A DNA stretch of 64,000 nucleotides from Viola odorata. Its lineage: Eukaryota > Streptophyta > Magnoliopsida > Malpighiales > Violaceae. The notes under the pieces are model-generated. The model was not told the DNA's origin and did not search any database. It was given only the letters and a program-made list of their open reading frames with translations. Shown here piece by piece: positions 23,681 to 36,209 of this stretch; within the stretch, counting starts at the first letter, position 1, and each line of letters opens with the position of its first letter. The position numbers and the translations under genes were made by a program. The stretch is taken from the NCBI GenBank assembly GCA_963691705.1, contig OY829542.1:4012188-4076187 (forward strand), given 5' to 3'.

Positions 23681-24317
23681 TGATACGATCCCAGGATGTA
23701 TCATGCATGGCGCATCGCATGTTCGCAACAAGCATATGGACAAGCAAATCGTGAAGAAACAGTGGTTGGCTTCGTTGACGCTAATGACTCTATGCCTTAG
23801 CGTCAACGACTCTAATGACTGCAATGTCGGACCTTCCATTATTTATTTAGCTATTTTCTTTAATTAATTAAATTAGTCTGAATTTATTTTAATTAAGTAA
23901 TTAGGAGTTCTATTAAGGGAAGGTTTCCCATTATAAGGATTTAGAGTTTCTCCTATTTAAAGGAGCCACCCTTTTCATTATTATTTTTAGGTTATTTTGA
24001 AATAAAAACTAGAGAGTTTTCTCAATTGTTCTTCGCGAACCTTGTCCCTCTTTGAGTCCGGATACTCGATTAGGATAGCAAGTAAAACCCGAAAATCCAT
24101 TCCATTGAGTCGTCGCCCAAGGTTTATATTCACAGGTTGAATATAGGTCGCAGGATCGAATCAAGAACCTCACTTGAAATCGATTAGGTTGGTTGACACA
24201 GGTTGTCCTCAGGTCTAAGCTCGTACTTGTTGAGTTTATCTTCCGCATCTAAAATCCAAGCCTAGAACTAGATCGGGAATCACTCGTTACGCATCCTACG
24301 CAACTAGGATCGTATCA
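23681..24317 (+). repeat. Gypsy element 5' LTR
   Basis: 637 bp, with the 11-bp inverted termini TGATACGATCC/GGATCGTATCA. It is followed at once by gttggtagcggagcaaagg, the probable primer-binding region (a variant resembling a tRNA-Met site). Confidence 0.88.
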
Positions 24318-24513
24318 GTTGGTAGCGGAGCAAAGGCGTTCTACGGTTTGGTATCTATCCATCTATCTTTCCTTTTCAAGTTATCTTTTCGTTTTGTGTC
24401 ATGTTATTTCCGTTTGGAGTCGAGTCGATTTAGAAAATAATTTTCTAGATCTAGTTTTGTGACTTTGTAAAAACAAATCGGAAGTGCGGTTTGTTTGAGT
24501 CTTTTATTTACCA

Positions 24514-25134
24514 TCCTAGGATGCGTAACGAGTGATTCCCGATCTAGTTCTAGGCTTGGATTTCAGATACGGAAGATAAACTCAACAAGTACGAGCTTAG
24601 ACCTGAGGACAACCTGTGTCAACCAACCTAATCGATTTCAAGTGAGGTTCTTGATTCGATCCCGCGACCTATATTCAACCTGTGAATATAAACCTTGGGC
24701 GACGACTCAATGGAATGGATTTTCGGGTTTTACTTGCTATCCTAATCGAGTATCCGGACTCAAAGAGGGACAAGGTTCGCGAAGAACAATTGAGAAAACT
24801 CTCTAGTTTTTATTTCAAAATAACCTAAAAATAATACTGAAGAGGGTGGCTCCTTTAAATAGGAGAAACCCTAAATCCTTACAATGGGAAACCTTCCCTT
24901 AATAGAACTCCTAATTACTTAATTAAAATAAATTCAGACTAATTTAATTAATTAAAGAAAATAGCTAAATAAATAATGGAAGGTCCGACATTGCAGTCAC
25001 TAGAGTCGTTGACGCTAAGGCATAGAGTCATTAGCGTCAACGACGCCAACCACTGTTTCTTCACGATTTGCTTGTCCATATGCTTGTTGCGAACATGCTA
25101 TGCGCCATGCATGATACATCCTGGGATCGTATCA
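24514..25134 (-). repeat. Inverted internal LTR copy
   Basis: This is the reverse complement of the outer LTRs. It lacks the outermost bases at its left end and has a small deletion next to a repeated 'ctag/tag' at 24517-24520. The right end is complete (GGATCGTATCA at 25124-25134) and is followed by the inverted polypurine tract. With the 5' LTR it makes a ~0.62-kb-arm hairpin with a loop of about 200 bp. Confidence 0.85.
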
Positions 25135-25825
25135 TTCCCTCCTTCTTCAGAAAGATTCGTCCTCGAATCTTGATCAATATAATTTGTCCAAGAAAGCCCA
25201 GCAATTCCACACTTAATGTACACTCTCCATCTCTTGCGCTTTCTTGGTTGCCAACGTGTATAATCCACAACACACACATTCTGTGATGCCTTGAACAAGT
25301 ATTCTCTATGGCTCGCTTCATAAACGTGTTGTAGCCCTTCTTGGAATGGATTTTCCCAAGTGAGCTCCTCTACAAATGTGCATAAAGCTCCATCGGATAA
25401 GACCCTTATAATTCTTGGTTCGGTCTACACATGAACCTTGCCACTGTTCTGAGAAAAAACTTGCTGCTTGTGTGCCAATGAACATTTTATTGCTCTTTTT
25501 CCCTTTGGTAGCGGAGCAAAGGCGTTCTACGGTTTGGTATCTATCCATCTATCTTTACTTTTCAAGTTATCTTTTCGTTTTGTGTCATGTTATTTCCGTT
25601 TGGAGTCGAGTCGATTTAGAAAACAATTTTCTAGATCTAGTTTTGTGTCTTTGTAAAAACAAATCGGAAGTGCGGTTTGTTTGAGTCTTTTATTTACCAA
25701 AAAAAAAAAAATCAGTCCCCAAAGTGTCAAAATAGAGTCACAAAAATCATACCCAAAAGTGTCAAAAGAGTCACCGAAAATAGTCCCGCAAAGTGTCTTT
25801 TGTTTTTTGATTTTTTTTAAGAGTC

Positions 25826-27154
25826 ATGTTGAGAAGTCGAGAGTATCAGGCGCGTTGGCATGAGTGGCGTGAGAAGCAGTGGTATGAAGATGATGCCTAT
25901 ATGAGGCGAGGGCAGAATGATAAGTATGGTGAGAGACTTAGGTTTGGGGATCAATTTGACACAAACCCTGAAAGTAGAAAGATGAAAATCCCTCCCTTTG
26001 GAGGAACAAATAACCCGGATACATATCTAGCGTGGGAAAGGAAGATTCAATCGATCTTTGTTTATCACAACTACTCGGATGAGGAGAAAGTAAAGATGGC
26101 ATCGGTTGGGTTCTTTGGAGACGCTACTCATTGGTGGAATGATTTGAATTATCAAATGCGAAGACTTAGAATCGACCCAATCTCAACTTGGAATGATATG
26201 AAGATATTCATGAGGCAACGATTCCTACCCGCCCACTGGCAAGAGCGACACTATGAAGCGCAAGGATCACAACAGAGGTACTCTGATGAGTACTATGATG
26301 CACAAGGGCCCTTGCGTTATGGTGTGCATAGGCCGCCACCAGGGCTATGCAGCGGCGATTGCAAGCAGAGAGACGACCCCAACACATGGTTGGCAAGAGA
26401 TGTTCCGTCTTCAACTCTTGTGCGAACGCGAGATATTTTATGCCATACATGCACAGGTCGAGGACACACTTCTAGCCAATGTCCCAACAATAGATTGATC
26501 ACTGAGGACAATGGTGAGGTGACTCCGGACAAGATTGATACCCTTAAGGATTCTCTCGAGCAGTTGAAAGTACTAGTGAAGTCTTATGCCGAGTATGAGA
26601 TCACTAGAGATGTTGAGAGAAAAAAAGAAGAGTTGAGTGTTCAGATTGGTGAGACCAAGGCTCCTAAGTGTGAGAACATTGTGAAGAGTAGTGGTGCGGA
26701 TGAGAGTGTTCAGATTGGTGAGACCAAGACTACCACCAATGGGGTTCAGTTGACCGTTTTGAGTAGTAGTATTGCTAGTGCGCAAGATGTGGTGGTAGCA
26801 ATTGATGAGCGCATCATTCAGCCGAAAGACTATGGGATTGATCGATACTTTGATCAAGTTCATGGATGGTTTGACGACAGATCTGCCACGGTTGGTCATG
26901 GTGCAACGGTTGTTGTAATTGAGTGTATGGATCAGTCAATATGCCATGGTACGTTTCTTATTGCAGAAGCATCTACTATTTGTATGAATGTTGACTTTGG
27001 TATTCCTTTGATGAGATTCGAGATTGCATATGTGTCATATAGTATTGCTCGTATCAACGTATTTTCCAAGGAGGTTGTGCTTGTTTTCTCTTGCTTTGTG
27101 CACGATTCGAGGACGAATCAAAATTTGATCGCGCGTCGAACACGTCAAATTTAA
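25826..27154 (+). CDS. Gypsy-type gag of the rearranged element (3' end displaced)
   Basis: A 442-codon frame starts at the ATG of MLRSREYQ. Residues about 50-135 (MKIPPFGGTNNPDTYLAWERK, MASVGFFGDATHWW, MRQRFLPAHW) match the plant retrotransposon gag domain (PF03732). One CCHC zinc knuckle (CHTCTGRGHTSSQC) follows near residue 210 and would bind RNA. A C-terminal region (IDERIIQPKDYGIDRYFDQ) is repeated downstream. From about 27119 the frame runs into the inserted LTR, so its last ~11 residues and the stop at 27152 are foreign. In the repeated copy at 28644-29170 the same reading frame continues to what looks like the original stop. No pol domains follow. Confidence 0.82.
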   Translation: MLRSREYQARWHEWREKQWYEDDAYMRRGQNDKYGERLRFGDQFDTNPESRKMKIPPFGGTNNPDTYLAWERKIQSIFVYHNYSDEEKVKMASVGFFGDATHWWNDLNYQMRRLRIDPISTWNDMKIFMRQRFLPAHWQERHYEAQGSQQRYSDEYYDAQGPLRYGVHRPPPGLCSGDCKQRDDPNTWLARDVPSSTLVRTRDILCHTCTGRGHTSSQCPNNRLITEDNGEVTPDKIDTLKDSLEQLKVLVKSYAEYEITRDVERKKEELSVQIGETKAPKCENIVKSSGADESVQIGETKTTTNGVQLTVLSSSIASAQDVVVAIDERIIQPKDYGIDRYFDQVHGWFDDRSATVGHGATVVVIECMDQSICHGTFLIAEASTICMNVDFGIPLMRFEIAYVSYSIARINVFSKEVVLVFSCFVHDSRTNQNLIARRTRQI

Positions 27155-28642
27155 GTTGTATAAATGAATATAAAACGGAGTAGAAGTACAACTTAACACT
27201 TGTCCACAAGGAACTTGTAGATGGTGGTAAGAGGGTCGGTCCACAGAGACTTCGGGGGGTTTGTAGTTCTTGGTTGACTTCCTCGTCACTGAGTTTGATT
27301 GGTAGAATCTGAAAATAAAGAAAGAAAACAAAAGAGGTAAAATAATTCAAAACAGTCTTGGGCAGAGTCTAGGCCAAGACAGGGGTCAAGACAGTGAAAT
27401 ATCAGAAAAGAAAGAATTCCCGGTAAGGGCATATGAGAGCTTCTGTTCTTATGATCCGATCACTGATTCAAAGATATTCTTCTCTGTATTCATAGTACTG
27501 CTATAGAGTGGAGGTGCTCATGGTCACTCCTATCTTCCCTCCTCTTCAAATTATCTGGCGGGTGCTCCCTTTCCTGATAATCCTAGCCAAGGGACACCTT
27601 GCTGGTTAAAGGGTTTATCCGTTTGACTGCTGTCTTGAATGGTTGCTCACCTCTTCAATGGTATAGGGGAAGACAGTACCTAGGTCAAGGTGTTTCCCCA
27701 CGGAAACCCTAGGTTGTCAATCTGGTCTTGACCTAGATCACTTATTTCTTCTAGTCTGGCGCGAGACTAGTCACCTACTTTGCCTAGCCGACGGGTGCTC
27801 CCTTTCCTTCTAGGCTGGTTGCAACTCTTCTCTACTAGGGAACAAGAATGGCCAACTCTTGCCTCTAGTGAGTAAGCGATTTGATTAAGATCAAGAAATA
27901 AGTGAATACGAATAAAGAGATTATTAAGGACGATTTGATCTCACGAATACATAAGAACGAAGCTCATCAACCCTTACTAAGAATGGGTGTTTAGCTACTC
28001 ATACTCATGGATAGAAAATAAGAATACTTGATTGCATAAATAAATTAAATCCGAGATTCAAAGAATTAAATCCGGAGCAATAATATAAAAGTGGCGGAAG
28101 AGAGAGCTTTTGAGCGTCCAGAATGGGAGGACAAGTTCAGCTATAAGTAAGCTAAAACTCCTCTGTCCTTCTCCAACTCAATCTCCTAAATAATCTCCTA
28201 AATAATCTCCTAGATAATCTCCTAAATAATTATCCTGATTTGTTTTGAATAAAAATAGGAATTTAAAATATACAAAGATGGAAGGAGATCCTTGATAGGA
28301 TTCTTAAATAAATATCTTCTTGATCCTCATCTTTGTCACTGGACAGCTGTGATTTGCCAGCTCGCAAGGCCCAACGCCGCTGCTCATGATTCCTCTCTCG
28401 CGGATCAGTCTTGGCCGGAGTCTTGGCCAAGACGATCTAGCTTTGTATGCGGAGGTGTCTTGGCCAAAGTCTAGGCCAAGACTGGGAAAAATCAGCTTCT
28501 GCTTTCCACATCAGAATCTTCAATACTTTGCCATCAGACCAGAATTGCAAGGAATGTGGAAAATCATGGATAAATCAGTAGGTTTACTGTCCAAATAAAC
28601 AAATAAATGGACAACAAAACATGATGAAATGCAATGCAATCA
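27126..28642 (-). mobile_element. LTR-like insert of a second Gypsy family
   Basis: A 1.5-kb non-coding block interrupts the gag frame. On the minus strand it starts TGATTGCATT and ends CGCGCGATCA, then aattttg; that tail resembles the start of an internal region with a TTTTGGCGCC-type primer-binding site. It contains short repeated blocks (aatctcctaaataatctcc x3-4 near 28185-28225; ttggccaagac variants near 28410-28480). The flanks carry no 5-bp target duplication; instead about 330 bp of element sequence occurs on both sides. Confidence 0.5.
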
Positions 28643-28643
28643 G

Positions 28644-29170
28644 TGGTGGTAGCAATTGATGAGCGCATCATTCAGCCGAAAGACTATGGGATTGATCGAT
28701 ACTTTGATCAAGTTCATGGATGGTTTGACGACAGATCTGCCACGGTTGGTCATGGTGCGACGGTTGTTGTAGTTGAGTGTATGGATCATTCAATATGCCA
28801 TGGTACGTTTCTTATTGCGGAAGCATCTACTATTTGTATGAATGTTGACTTTGGTATTCCTTTGATGAGATTCGAGATTGCATATGTGCCATATAGTATT
28901 GCTCGTATCAACGTATTTTCCAAGGAGGTTGTGCTTATTTTCTCTTGCTTTGTGCACGATTCGAGGACGAATCGTTTTGAAGAGGGAGAGAAGAGAAAAA
29001 GAGCAATAAAATGTTCATTGGCACACAAGCAGCAAGCTTTTTCTCAGAACAGTGACAAGGTTCATGTGGAGACCGAACCAAGAATGATAAGGGTCTTATC
29101 CGATGGAGCTTTATGCACATTTGTAGAGGAGCTCGCTTGGGACAATCCATTCCAAGAAGGGCTACAATAG
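28644..29170 (+). pseudogene. Duplicated 3' end of the gag frame
   Basis: The first ~330 bp repeats 26787-27118 almost exactly (IDERIIQPKDYGIDRYFDQ...VFSKEVV...FVHDSRTN). It then continues into sequence absent from the first copy (KRAIKCSLAHKQQAF, MIRVLSDGALCTFVEEL) before the stop at 29168. I recognise no enzyme domain in this C-terminal part. It is cut off from its start by the 1.5-kb insert. Confidence 0.7.
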
Positions 29171-29361
29171 GTTTATGAAGCGAGCCATAGAGAATACTTG
29201 TTCAAGGCATCACAGAATGTGTGTGTTGTGGATTATACACTTTGGCAACCAAGAAAGCGCAAGAGATGGAGAGTGTACATTAAGTGTGGAATTGCTGGGC
29301 TTTCTTGGACAGATTATATTGATCAAGATTCGAGGACGAATCTTTCTGAAGAAGGAGGGAA

Positions 29362-29998
29362 TGATACGATCCCAGGATGTATCATGCATGGCGCATCGCA
29401 TGTTCGCAACAAGCATATGGACAAGCAAATCGTGAAGAAACAGTGGTTGGCGTCGTTGACGCTAATGACTCTATGCCTTAGCGTCAACGACTCTAGTGAC
29501 TGCAATGTCGGACCTTCCATTATTTATTTAGCTATTTTCTTTAATTAATTAAATTAGTCTGAATTTATTTTAATTAAGTAATTAGGAGTTCTATTAAGGG
29601 AAGGTTTCCCATTGTAAGGATTTAGGGTTTCTCCTATTTAAAGGAGCCACCCTCTTCATTATTATTTTTAGGTTATTTTGAAATAAAAACTAGAGAGTTT
29701 TCTCAATTGTTCTTCGCGAACCTTGTCCCTCTTTGAGTCCGGATACTCGATTAGGATAGCAAGTAAAACCCGAAAATCCATTCCATTGAGTCGTCGCCCA
29801 AGGTTGATATTCACAGGTTGAATATAGGTCGCGGGATCGAATCAAGAACCTCACTTGAAATCGATTAGGTTGGTTGACACAGGTTGTCCTCAGGTCTAAG
29901 CTCGTACTTGTTGAGTTTATCTTCCGCATCTAAAATCCAAGCCTAGAACTAGATCGGGAATCACTCGTTACGCATCCTACGCAACTAGGATCGTATCA
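29362..29998 (+). repeat. Gypsy element 3' LTR
   Basis: This is the same length as the 5' LTR and nearly identical to it. It is preceded by the purine-rich gaagaaggagggaa (plus-strand primer site) and followed by the ATAG target duplication. Confidence 0.88.
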
Positions 29999-30002
29999 AT
30001 AG

Positions 30003-30605
30003 TCTAATACTACACCTCAAGTAGTCCCCAATGTGATTTCTAATAACTGCTCCCAGACCAGTGCCGTCCGAGCCCACTGCAACATTAGAGGTCAGACTCA
30101 TCACAGTTCAACCGCTGGACACCAACTTAATCATGATATTGCTTGACCCATTGAAGGATAAATCGTGTCAGTATAAGGTTGGTCTAATAACAAGCAGAGT
30201 TATTAAAACTAACTAGTTCAACTGGTAAATTGGTGACTTGAATTTCAAACTAGCTCGTTTCTTATTTTTTTGAATTAAATCGGAATGGTTGAATCGTTCA
30301 ATTTGACCATAATGATATATTTTTTGATTCTTTTAGTTAATAAATCTGTTTTTATCATTTATTTTCTTGACACAGTGGTTAAATTTGTTTGATTTTAATT
30401 TAACCATTTGGTTTTGAACATCTCAAACGGTTCAATATTCGATTTGGTTACGAGAACCATGATAAAAAAGTGTTCTTGGTGGGTGAAAGAAAAGATTTTT
30501 GAAGAGAAGTTTAGCCACTTTCATTGTTTTATGGGAGACTTATAACATCATTAGATTACAAATTCATGAATGTAGTAAAAGTAGAGGTGCATGTAAACTA
30601 CAATG
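30003..30605. other. Intergenic between Gypsy element and copy C
   Basis: No gene or clear repeat is seen. The last part is the 3' flank of the copy C pseudogene. Confidence 0.55.
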
Positions 30606-31241
30606 TCATGGTTGGGGATTAAAGGAGGCAAAACATTCCTGTGGATTTGTATAGAAGAAATCCTCATCCTTGGGTTTTCCTGGAATCTCCAATCTTGGAG
30701 TTGGGCTCCCCATCCGACCCACATGAGCATCCTTCACTCCTGATTTGAAATCCTCCCAATTCAGGTCTCCACTCTTGTATTGATCTGTCAACTGAACTAA
30801 AGCTTTCCTGTCTATGGTTATTGTCTTCTTGTGCCCCAAATATCTGCAAAACATGTAAAATGTTCAGAAACTCGTCAGAAATTTATGCACCCTTAATTCT
30901 TGGAGAGTCGCCCCCTTCAAGATCTGATGCTCGAACGGAATCAATCTTTCACTCGGAATGGACAGGAGAGCACACCAAAGAGGGAAAAACAAAAGGTAGA
31001 CTCACCTCCTATGACCTTCAACAACCTTTGCCATGTTTCCTCCATAAGTAGGTACAAAGATGTCACTCTCAATTGCAACAAAATAATCCAATGCTGCCAT
31101 CTGATTCGAATGGTTCATGAATGGCACAAGGTCTTCAGGTGGCAGTAATGTTTCCTTCTTGACCTGTTCCAAAAACAGGACAAATTACAAATTTAATCAA
31201 GGATTACTAAAATGAATAAAGTTTTGTTTTGTTTTATATAA

Positions 31242-31787
31242 TGTTGGAAAAATATGCAAAACAAAGTTAGAAACACAAAGATCGAGTCGTGTAGAAACAC
31301 TGTCCTAAAGGAATTTATTTCCCCCAGGATAAAACGATCTCTTTCGATTTAGAAATCGGGAACCAGAACAGTAAGAACAATAATAACCAGGAAAAGACTC
31401 TCAATTTAGGTGTAGTGTTTTTTCTCTTGATTTTTCTCTTGGTTTGATAGAGTAGGTAGTATTTATAGGGAAGAAAAGAATCTACCCAATTATGGTAGAG
31501 ATTTAAGGACATTATGGGAGAGGATTATATGGCCATAGCCGTTGCACAATCAAGGCATTGGAATGAGAGGTTACAACCGGCCATTTAAGGTGAATGATCA
31601 TGTGATCATGGCATATGCCATTTAAGGTGAATGATCATGTGATCATGGCATATCATGCCATTAAAGAGAATAATGCAGCTGTTTGACCATTGATGACATG
31701 ATCATGAAGGATTATGACAATCATGTTGCCGTTGTCAATTAATGACAAGATCATGGCAGCCTTTGTAATACCCTCTCATTTACAACA
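31242..31787 (-). repeat. Copia element 3' LTR, complete
   Basis: 546 bp bounded by TGTTGG and ACAACA. It contains a nearly repeated unit atgatcatgtgatcatggcatat near 31590-31650. The first 180 bp recurs at 36210-36391. Confidence 0.8.
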
Positions 31788-34700
31788 ATCCCCCACATAT
31801 TACAAAGGTTGATAGTAACAATTCCTGGTTAATATATATGGAGTATAACTTTTCGAATCTGGTGTCTTTTGGACTATGAACCAGACCTAGATAAATAAAC
31901 TTTATCCTTACAGAGATAATGGTGAAGTTTAAAACTTCTATGAACCATTAACTCTTTTGCAAGGTAGGGAATTTATTTCTCATGTTATACCCCCACAATT
32001 CTTGCTGTTAACGCGGTTTTGCACGTTTTGGCCATGCGCGTGCCTGGATGTTAATGAATGCTCTAAAGATTATGCCACAATCTCATAGGAGCGGCCTCAC
32101 TCCACATTCATATAGGTGATTTCATCAAATGTATCCGCAATCAATACATCACCCATAAGGGATATGAAATCATTAAAAGTTCAAAAACCCATCCTCTAAA
32201 TCAATGCAGCATAACACATCCACACCATAGGAAGGACAATCAATTTGTGTTAACAGAATTAACAAGTGACTTGTTATTACCCATATGAACCTTCTTCATG
32301 GGATCTCCAATCACAAAGGTTGGGTTCCCATCACCAAGGTTGGGTTCCCATCACCGTTAATTTTTCTAATATGGCTTTAAGTCCCATTCCCCTCGATGTT
32401 TCTTCAATTAATCGATGTTTCTTCAATTAATTTTTTCACTCAGAGACTTAGTCAGAGGATCGACCAAAATCACTTCTGACTTCTCATAATCAACAAAAAT
32501 CATTTAACAATAGCTAGCTCAACCACATGCAAGCCTCAGCTTGGCAAACATAATGTATCGATACATAGGTGTTACACCCAATAAAATTCTCACGTGTTGT
32601 AGAATTTCATCCAAAAATTATTAACATCACTAGTGGATCATCACATTTCATCACTAGTGGATTTTAATCTCATCAAATCTCATTTTAATATAAAATTCAA
32701 TTATCATCATTGTATTTTCTAATACAACGGATACCACAATTCATTTTACTTGTCATCACTATATTCTCTAATACAGCGGAAACTCAAATTATATGATACC
32801 ACAATTCATGATATCTATCATCACTGTATTCTCTAATACAGCGGAATCTCAAGTACGTCATTTAAGAGTACTGAAAATCTTGACATCAAAATGTCCAATT
32901 CTTGAGAAAAATCTCAACACAAAGTTCTATTGATAGCATTATGCTAACCCATCACATCTCTCATTTATTTATTTATTTGCTCATTATCACACTTGTGATA
33001 TCATTGCTGCCACAAACTCACAAAAGTATTAGTATACTTAATGGCAATATTTTTTTTTTAAATAAATAAATAAATGAGACAATAATATTCGGACCCCCAC
33101 ATTTGCAAATATTATTCTATTTGTTTAATTTTACCAAATAAATATATTTGGTACATTCTTAATACCACACAATTACACAAGAATTAAGATTGAAAGTAAA
33201 TACCTCTTTGAAAGCATATCATCTCTTATAGTATCGAGTATAATCAAATTACTCATTAATTTGATCGCAAGCATCACGAGCATTGAAATATATACCTTAT
33301 ATATTTCTCCCATAATTAAGTTCTCTGCAAACTTAATTAGCTAGACAGTTCACTGCTCAATTGATCCCTACCACTTTAATCAGGAAACAATTGCATTGAT
33401 TATATTAATACTCACAATTTCCACATGTATATATATATATCAGAATATTAATCAATCCATAGCAGTAATAGTCACACCACTTAAAAATAATTTTACAATC
33501 ACTGTTTTAAATTCTTTTTAAACAGTAAAACTAAACATTAATCTGTTTCCACATATTCAATTCTTCTCATTTAAATACATTAATTGCACCGATTATTAAC
33601 ATAAATAAAATAATTTATGTCAAACGATGTATCTTAAGGAATTATTTTCACATTAAGTGAAAATCTATAACATTAATTAAGATACCTCATAAAAATTGCA
33701 ATTAAGCTTATTGTATAAACATTTATGCACAAAATCCCAATTTTGGTACAAATCAACTTTTCAACCATTAATCACTTTCCGTTTTAAAATACCACATAAA
33801 ATTGCAATTAAATTTTGGAACCTTAATTGCATACCGTAACACAGAGATTTCAATTTCACCAATAATAATAAAGTCATCATCCACTTTATTTTCATAATCA
33901 ATTAAGAATAATCTTGTATATTAAAATCTCATTTATATTTGCACCGCTTACTCCGTTGTCATATTGTAACAGTAATATAACAATTAATATTGGTCATTCA
34001 CCTCTTGTCATTGTTAAACAAATCTTGAGTAATATGAAACACTGACCAAGAAAATTTATCAAGCACATGGAGAATAACATACCTTGATACATACTTGTAT
34101 CGTATCTGAATCACTAAGAGACATGAATTTCATCATCAATATGGTCCTCATGAATGCCCCACAAGTAATTAGACTTTTTGAGAAATTAACTTGTTAAATA
34201 AATCTCTCATAAAATTGTAATTCATCATGTACCATCAAAAATGAATTCTTCGTATTGCAATAGTATGTATGGCAACAACATCAAAATATAAAATCCACTT
34301 TAAATTTGGATGAATGCACTTAATTGCATTTAAGTAATTATTTGACTAATTTTAAACATTAGTCCATTGCCACAACATATATATACCATAATACATTGAA
34401 ATTTCATTTAATGCATCCAATTATAACAATATTTATGACATAAATTACTAACAAAAGATCACAATTAATTTTATGCCATAAAGTTTTCATAAATCTTTAC
34501 TCTTTTAAATCTCACCATATTGTTTACTGTTTTATTGAGCATTTCATAATTAATAATTTTTTTAAGAAAACGTACCTTTGTACCTCTCCAAATAAAATTA
34601 TTTGACATCTTAACATCATTAATGTATTCATACCTCATAATATCTTTGAATAAGAAAAATTCCACAAGAATTACTTCTCTGAGTAATCTTGCATTCATTC

Positions 34701-35688
34701 CTTCTATGTCTCCTTTGTAGTTACTCCACTTTTAGGCAGTGGATATAAATAATCAAATTATCTGCAAATACTTAGGAGAAAACATATATAGGTTAATGCC
34801 ATTAAACATACAACTGTAAAATTGTCATGTGACCATCATATAAATAAAATTATGTTTCAAATTTATAGTTGGGTATCTGAAATACTACTTAATTTCCTCA
34901 TAGATATGAAGTTAGCAATCACATGTTATTTTAATGGATAACCGCATACCTTAGGAGTTTGTATCTGCTCCATTATTGCTCAATAAAAAAATACCCTCCA
35001 CAATAATCGGTATCATTAGAAAACAAAATTAAATAATAAAATATTAAGCAATATCAATACATAAGCAGAGCTAATCAGTAAATGGCCATGCTAGCAAATG
35101 CTCCTAATTACCAATTCTATATTGGTCCATCAGAAGTCATATTATGATTTAAATATATAATAATTAATATTTGTCAATTGATATTTTATCATTGAAACTG
35201 CACCAGTAGCAATTAACCAAGCAATTTCAATTTCAGCAGTAAAATAATTAGCAATTCAAGCCATGATTCAAGCAATTTAAGCAACACTAATTTTTACGAA
35301 ACAACAACCACACAATTTTCTCATAAAATCTCATTATAATAATATTTATAGCATAAATTATTAACATAAAACACAATCAATTTTATTTTTATGCCATAAA
35401 GTAAATAATTAAGTTTGCCTGGCCACCGAACACGGGTTCAAGGCTAGTAACACGCATTGTAAAGGAATGGGATAAATATAGAAGTAACACGCATTGTACT
35501 TACGGCTAGTAACACGTATTGTAATAAGTCATACACCATCAACGACAACATAGAACCAGAACTGTGACTAAAAGGAGGTGCTCTTAAGTACCCTTTTTCT
35601 TTCCTCTCATAAACAATAATAATAATAAAATTATTGTAAAATATATATTGCCTCTACTGTCACAGTCACAAACAATCACTAATAATAA

Positions 35689-35693
<5 letters not shown>

Positions 35694-35766
<73 letters not shown>
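35694..35766. repeat. (TA)n microsatellite, ~36 units
   Basis: An uninterrupted TA run lies inside the degenerate Copia element. Such tracts slip readily and may be collapsed or extended in an assembly. Confidence 0.95.
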
Positions 35767-35768
<2 letters not shown>

Positions 35769-36209
35769 AATCGAAATATAGGGTTTTATTTGTTCACCCA
35801 TCTTCTTTTAATTATGCAAATTAGATTGATACTTACTTGGAGATTTGAAAAATTGCTAAGCGCAATTTGAGGCTCCAGCATCTCGTTTTCCCAAGGTAAA
35901 AAGGATGCAATTTTAATTTATGCATAAAACAGAAAATGATTTTGACTTGGTCTTTATAAATGTTTTCCAACTTCCTGCAAATTTTAGTTTACTACTCATA
36001 TATAATAAATTTCAGATGACTGGTCTAAATTTACGGACCGCGTCCAATTATATAACACATTCAAATCAAAAATGTTAATTAAATAATTGAAACACAAAAA
36101 GAATAAATATAGGGATAAAAAATAGCCTGATTTAATTAAAGCACGTCTACGAGGCAGTTTAACAACGCCCTTCACAAATGCGTATCCATCTTTATAAATT
36201 CCTTTAGAT

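Larger units (their letters stand above)
23677..30002 (+). mobile_element. Rearranged non-autonomous Gypsy-type LTR retrotransposon
   Basis: The outer LTRs (23681-24317 and 29362-29998) are both 637 bp, start TGATACGATCC, end GGATCGTATCA, and are flanked by ATAG on both sides (23677-23680 and 29999-30002). The 6.3-kb block therefore inserted as one unit. Order inside: primer-binding region (24318-24513), an inverted LTR (24514-25134), inverted 3' internal sequence (25135 to ~25503), the primer-binding region again (from ~25506), a gag frame, a foreign LTR-like insert (27126-28642), the 3' internal region and a polypurine tract (gaagaaggaggga) before the last LTR. No protease, reverse transcriptase or integrase is seen. 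Near-identical LTRs suggest a recent insertion. Confidence 0.88.

Noticed and set aside
24009..24806. 79- and 103-codon frames repeated in the LTRs
   Set aside because: The same peptide occurs in every LTR copy and on the strand set by LTR orientation. It is LTR sequence with no known domain.
32980..33080. CRISPR-like short repeats (for example the repeated catcactrtattctctaatac near 32700-32850)
   Set aside because: Irregular spacing inside a plant retroelement. CRISPR arrays do not occur in plant nuclear DNA.
31788..36209. A possible autonomous Copia polyprotein
   Set aside because: Only the DPLTK-type RNase H end could be read. No gag, integrase or RT frame survives, so it is listed as degenerate.
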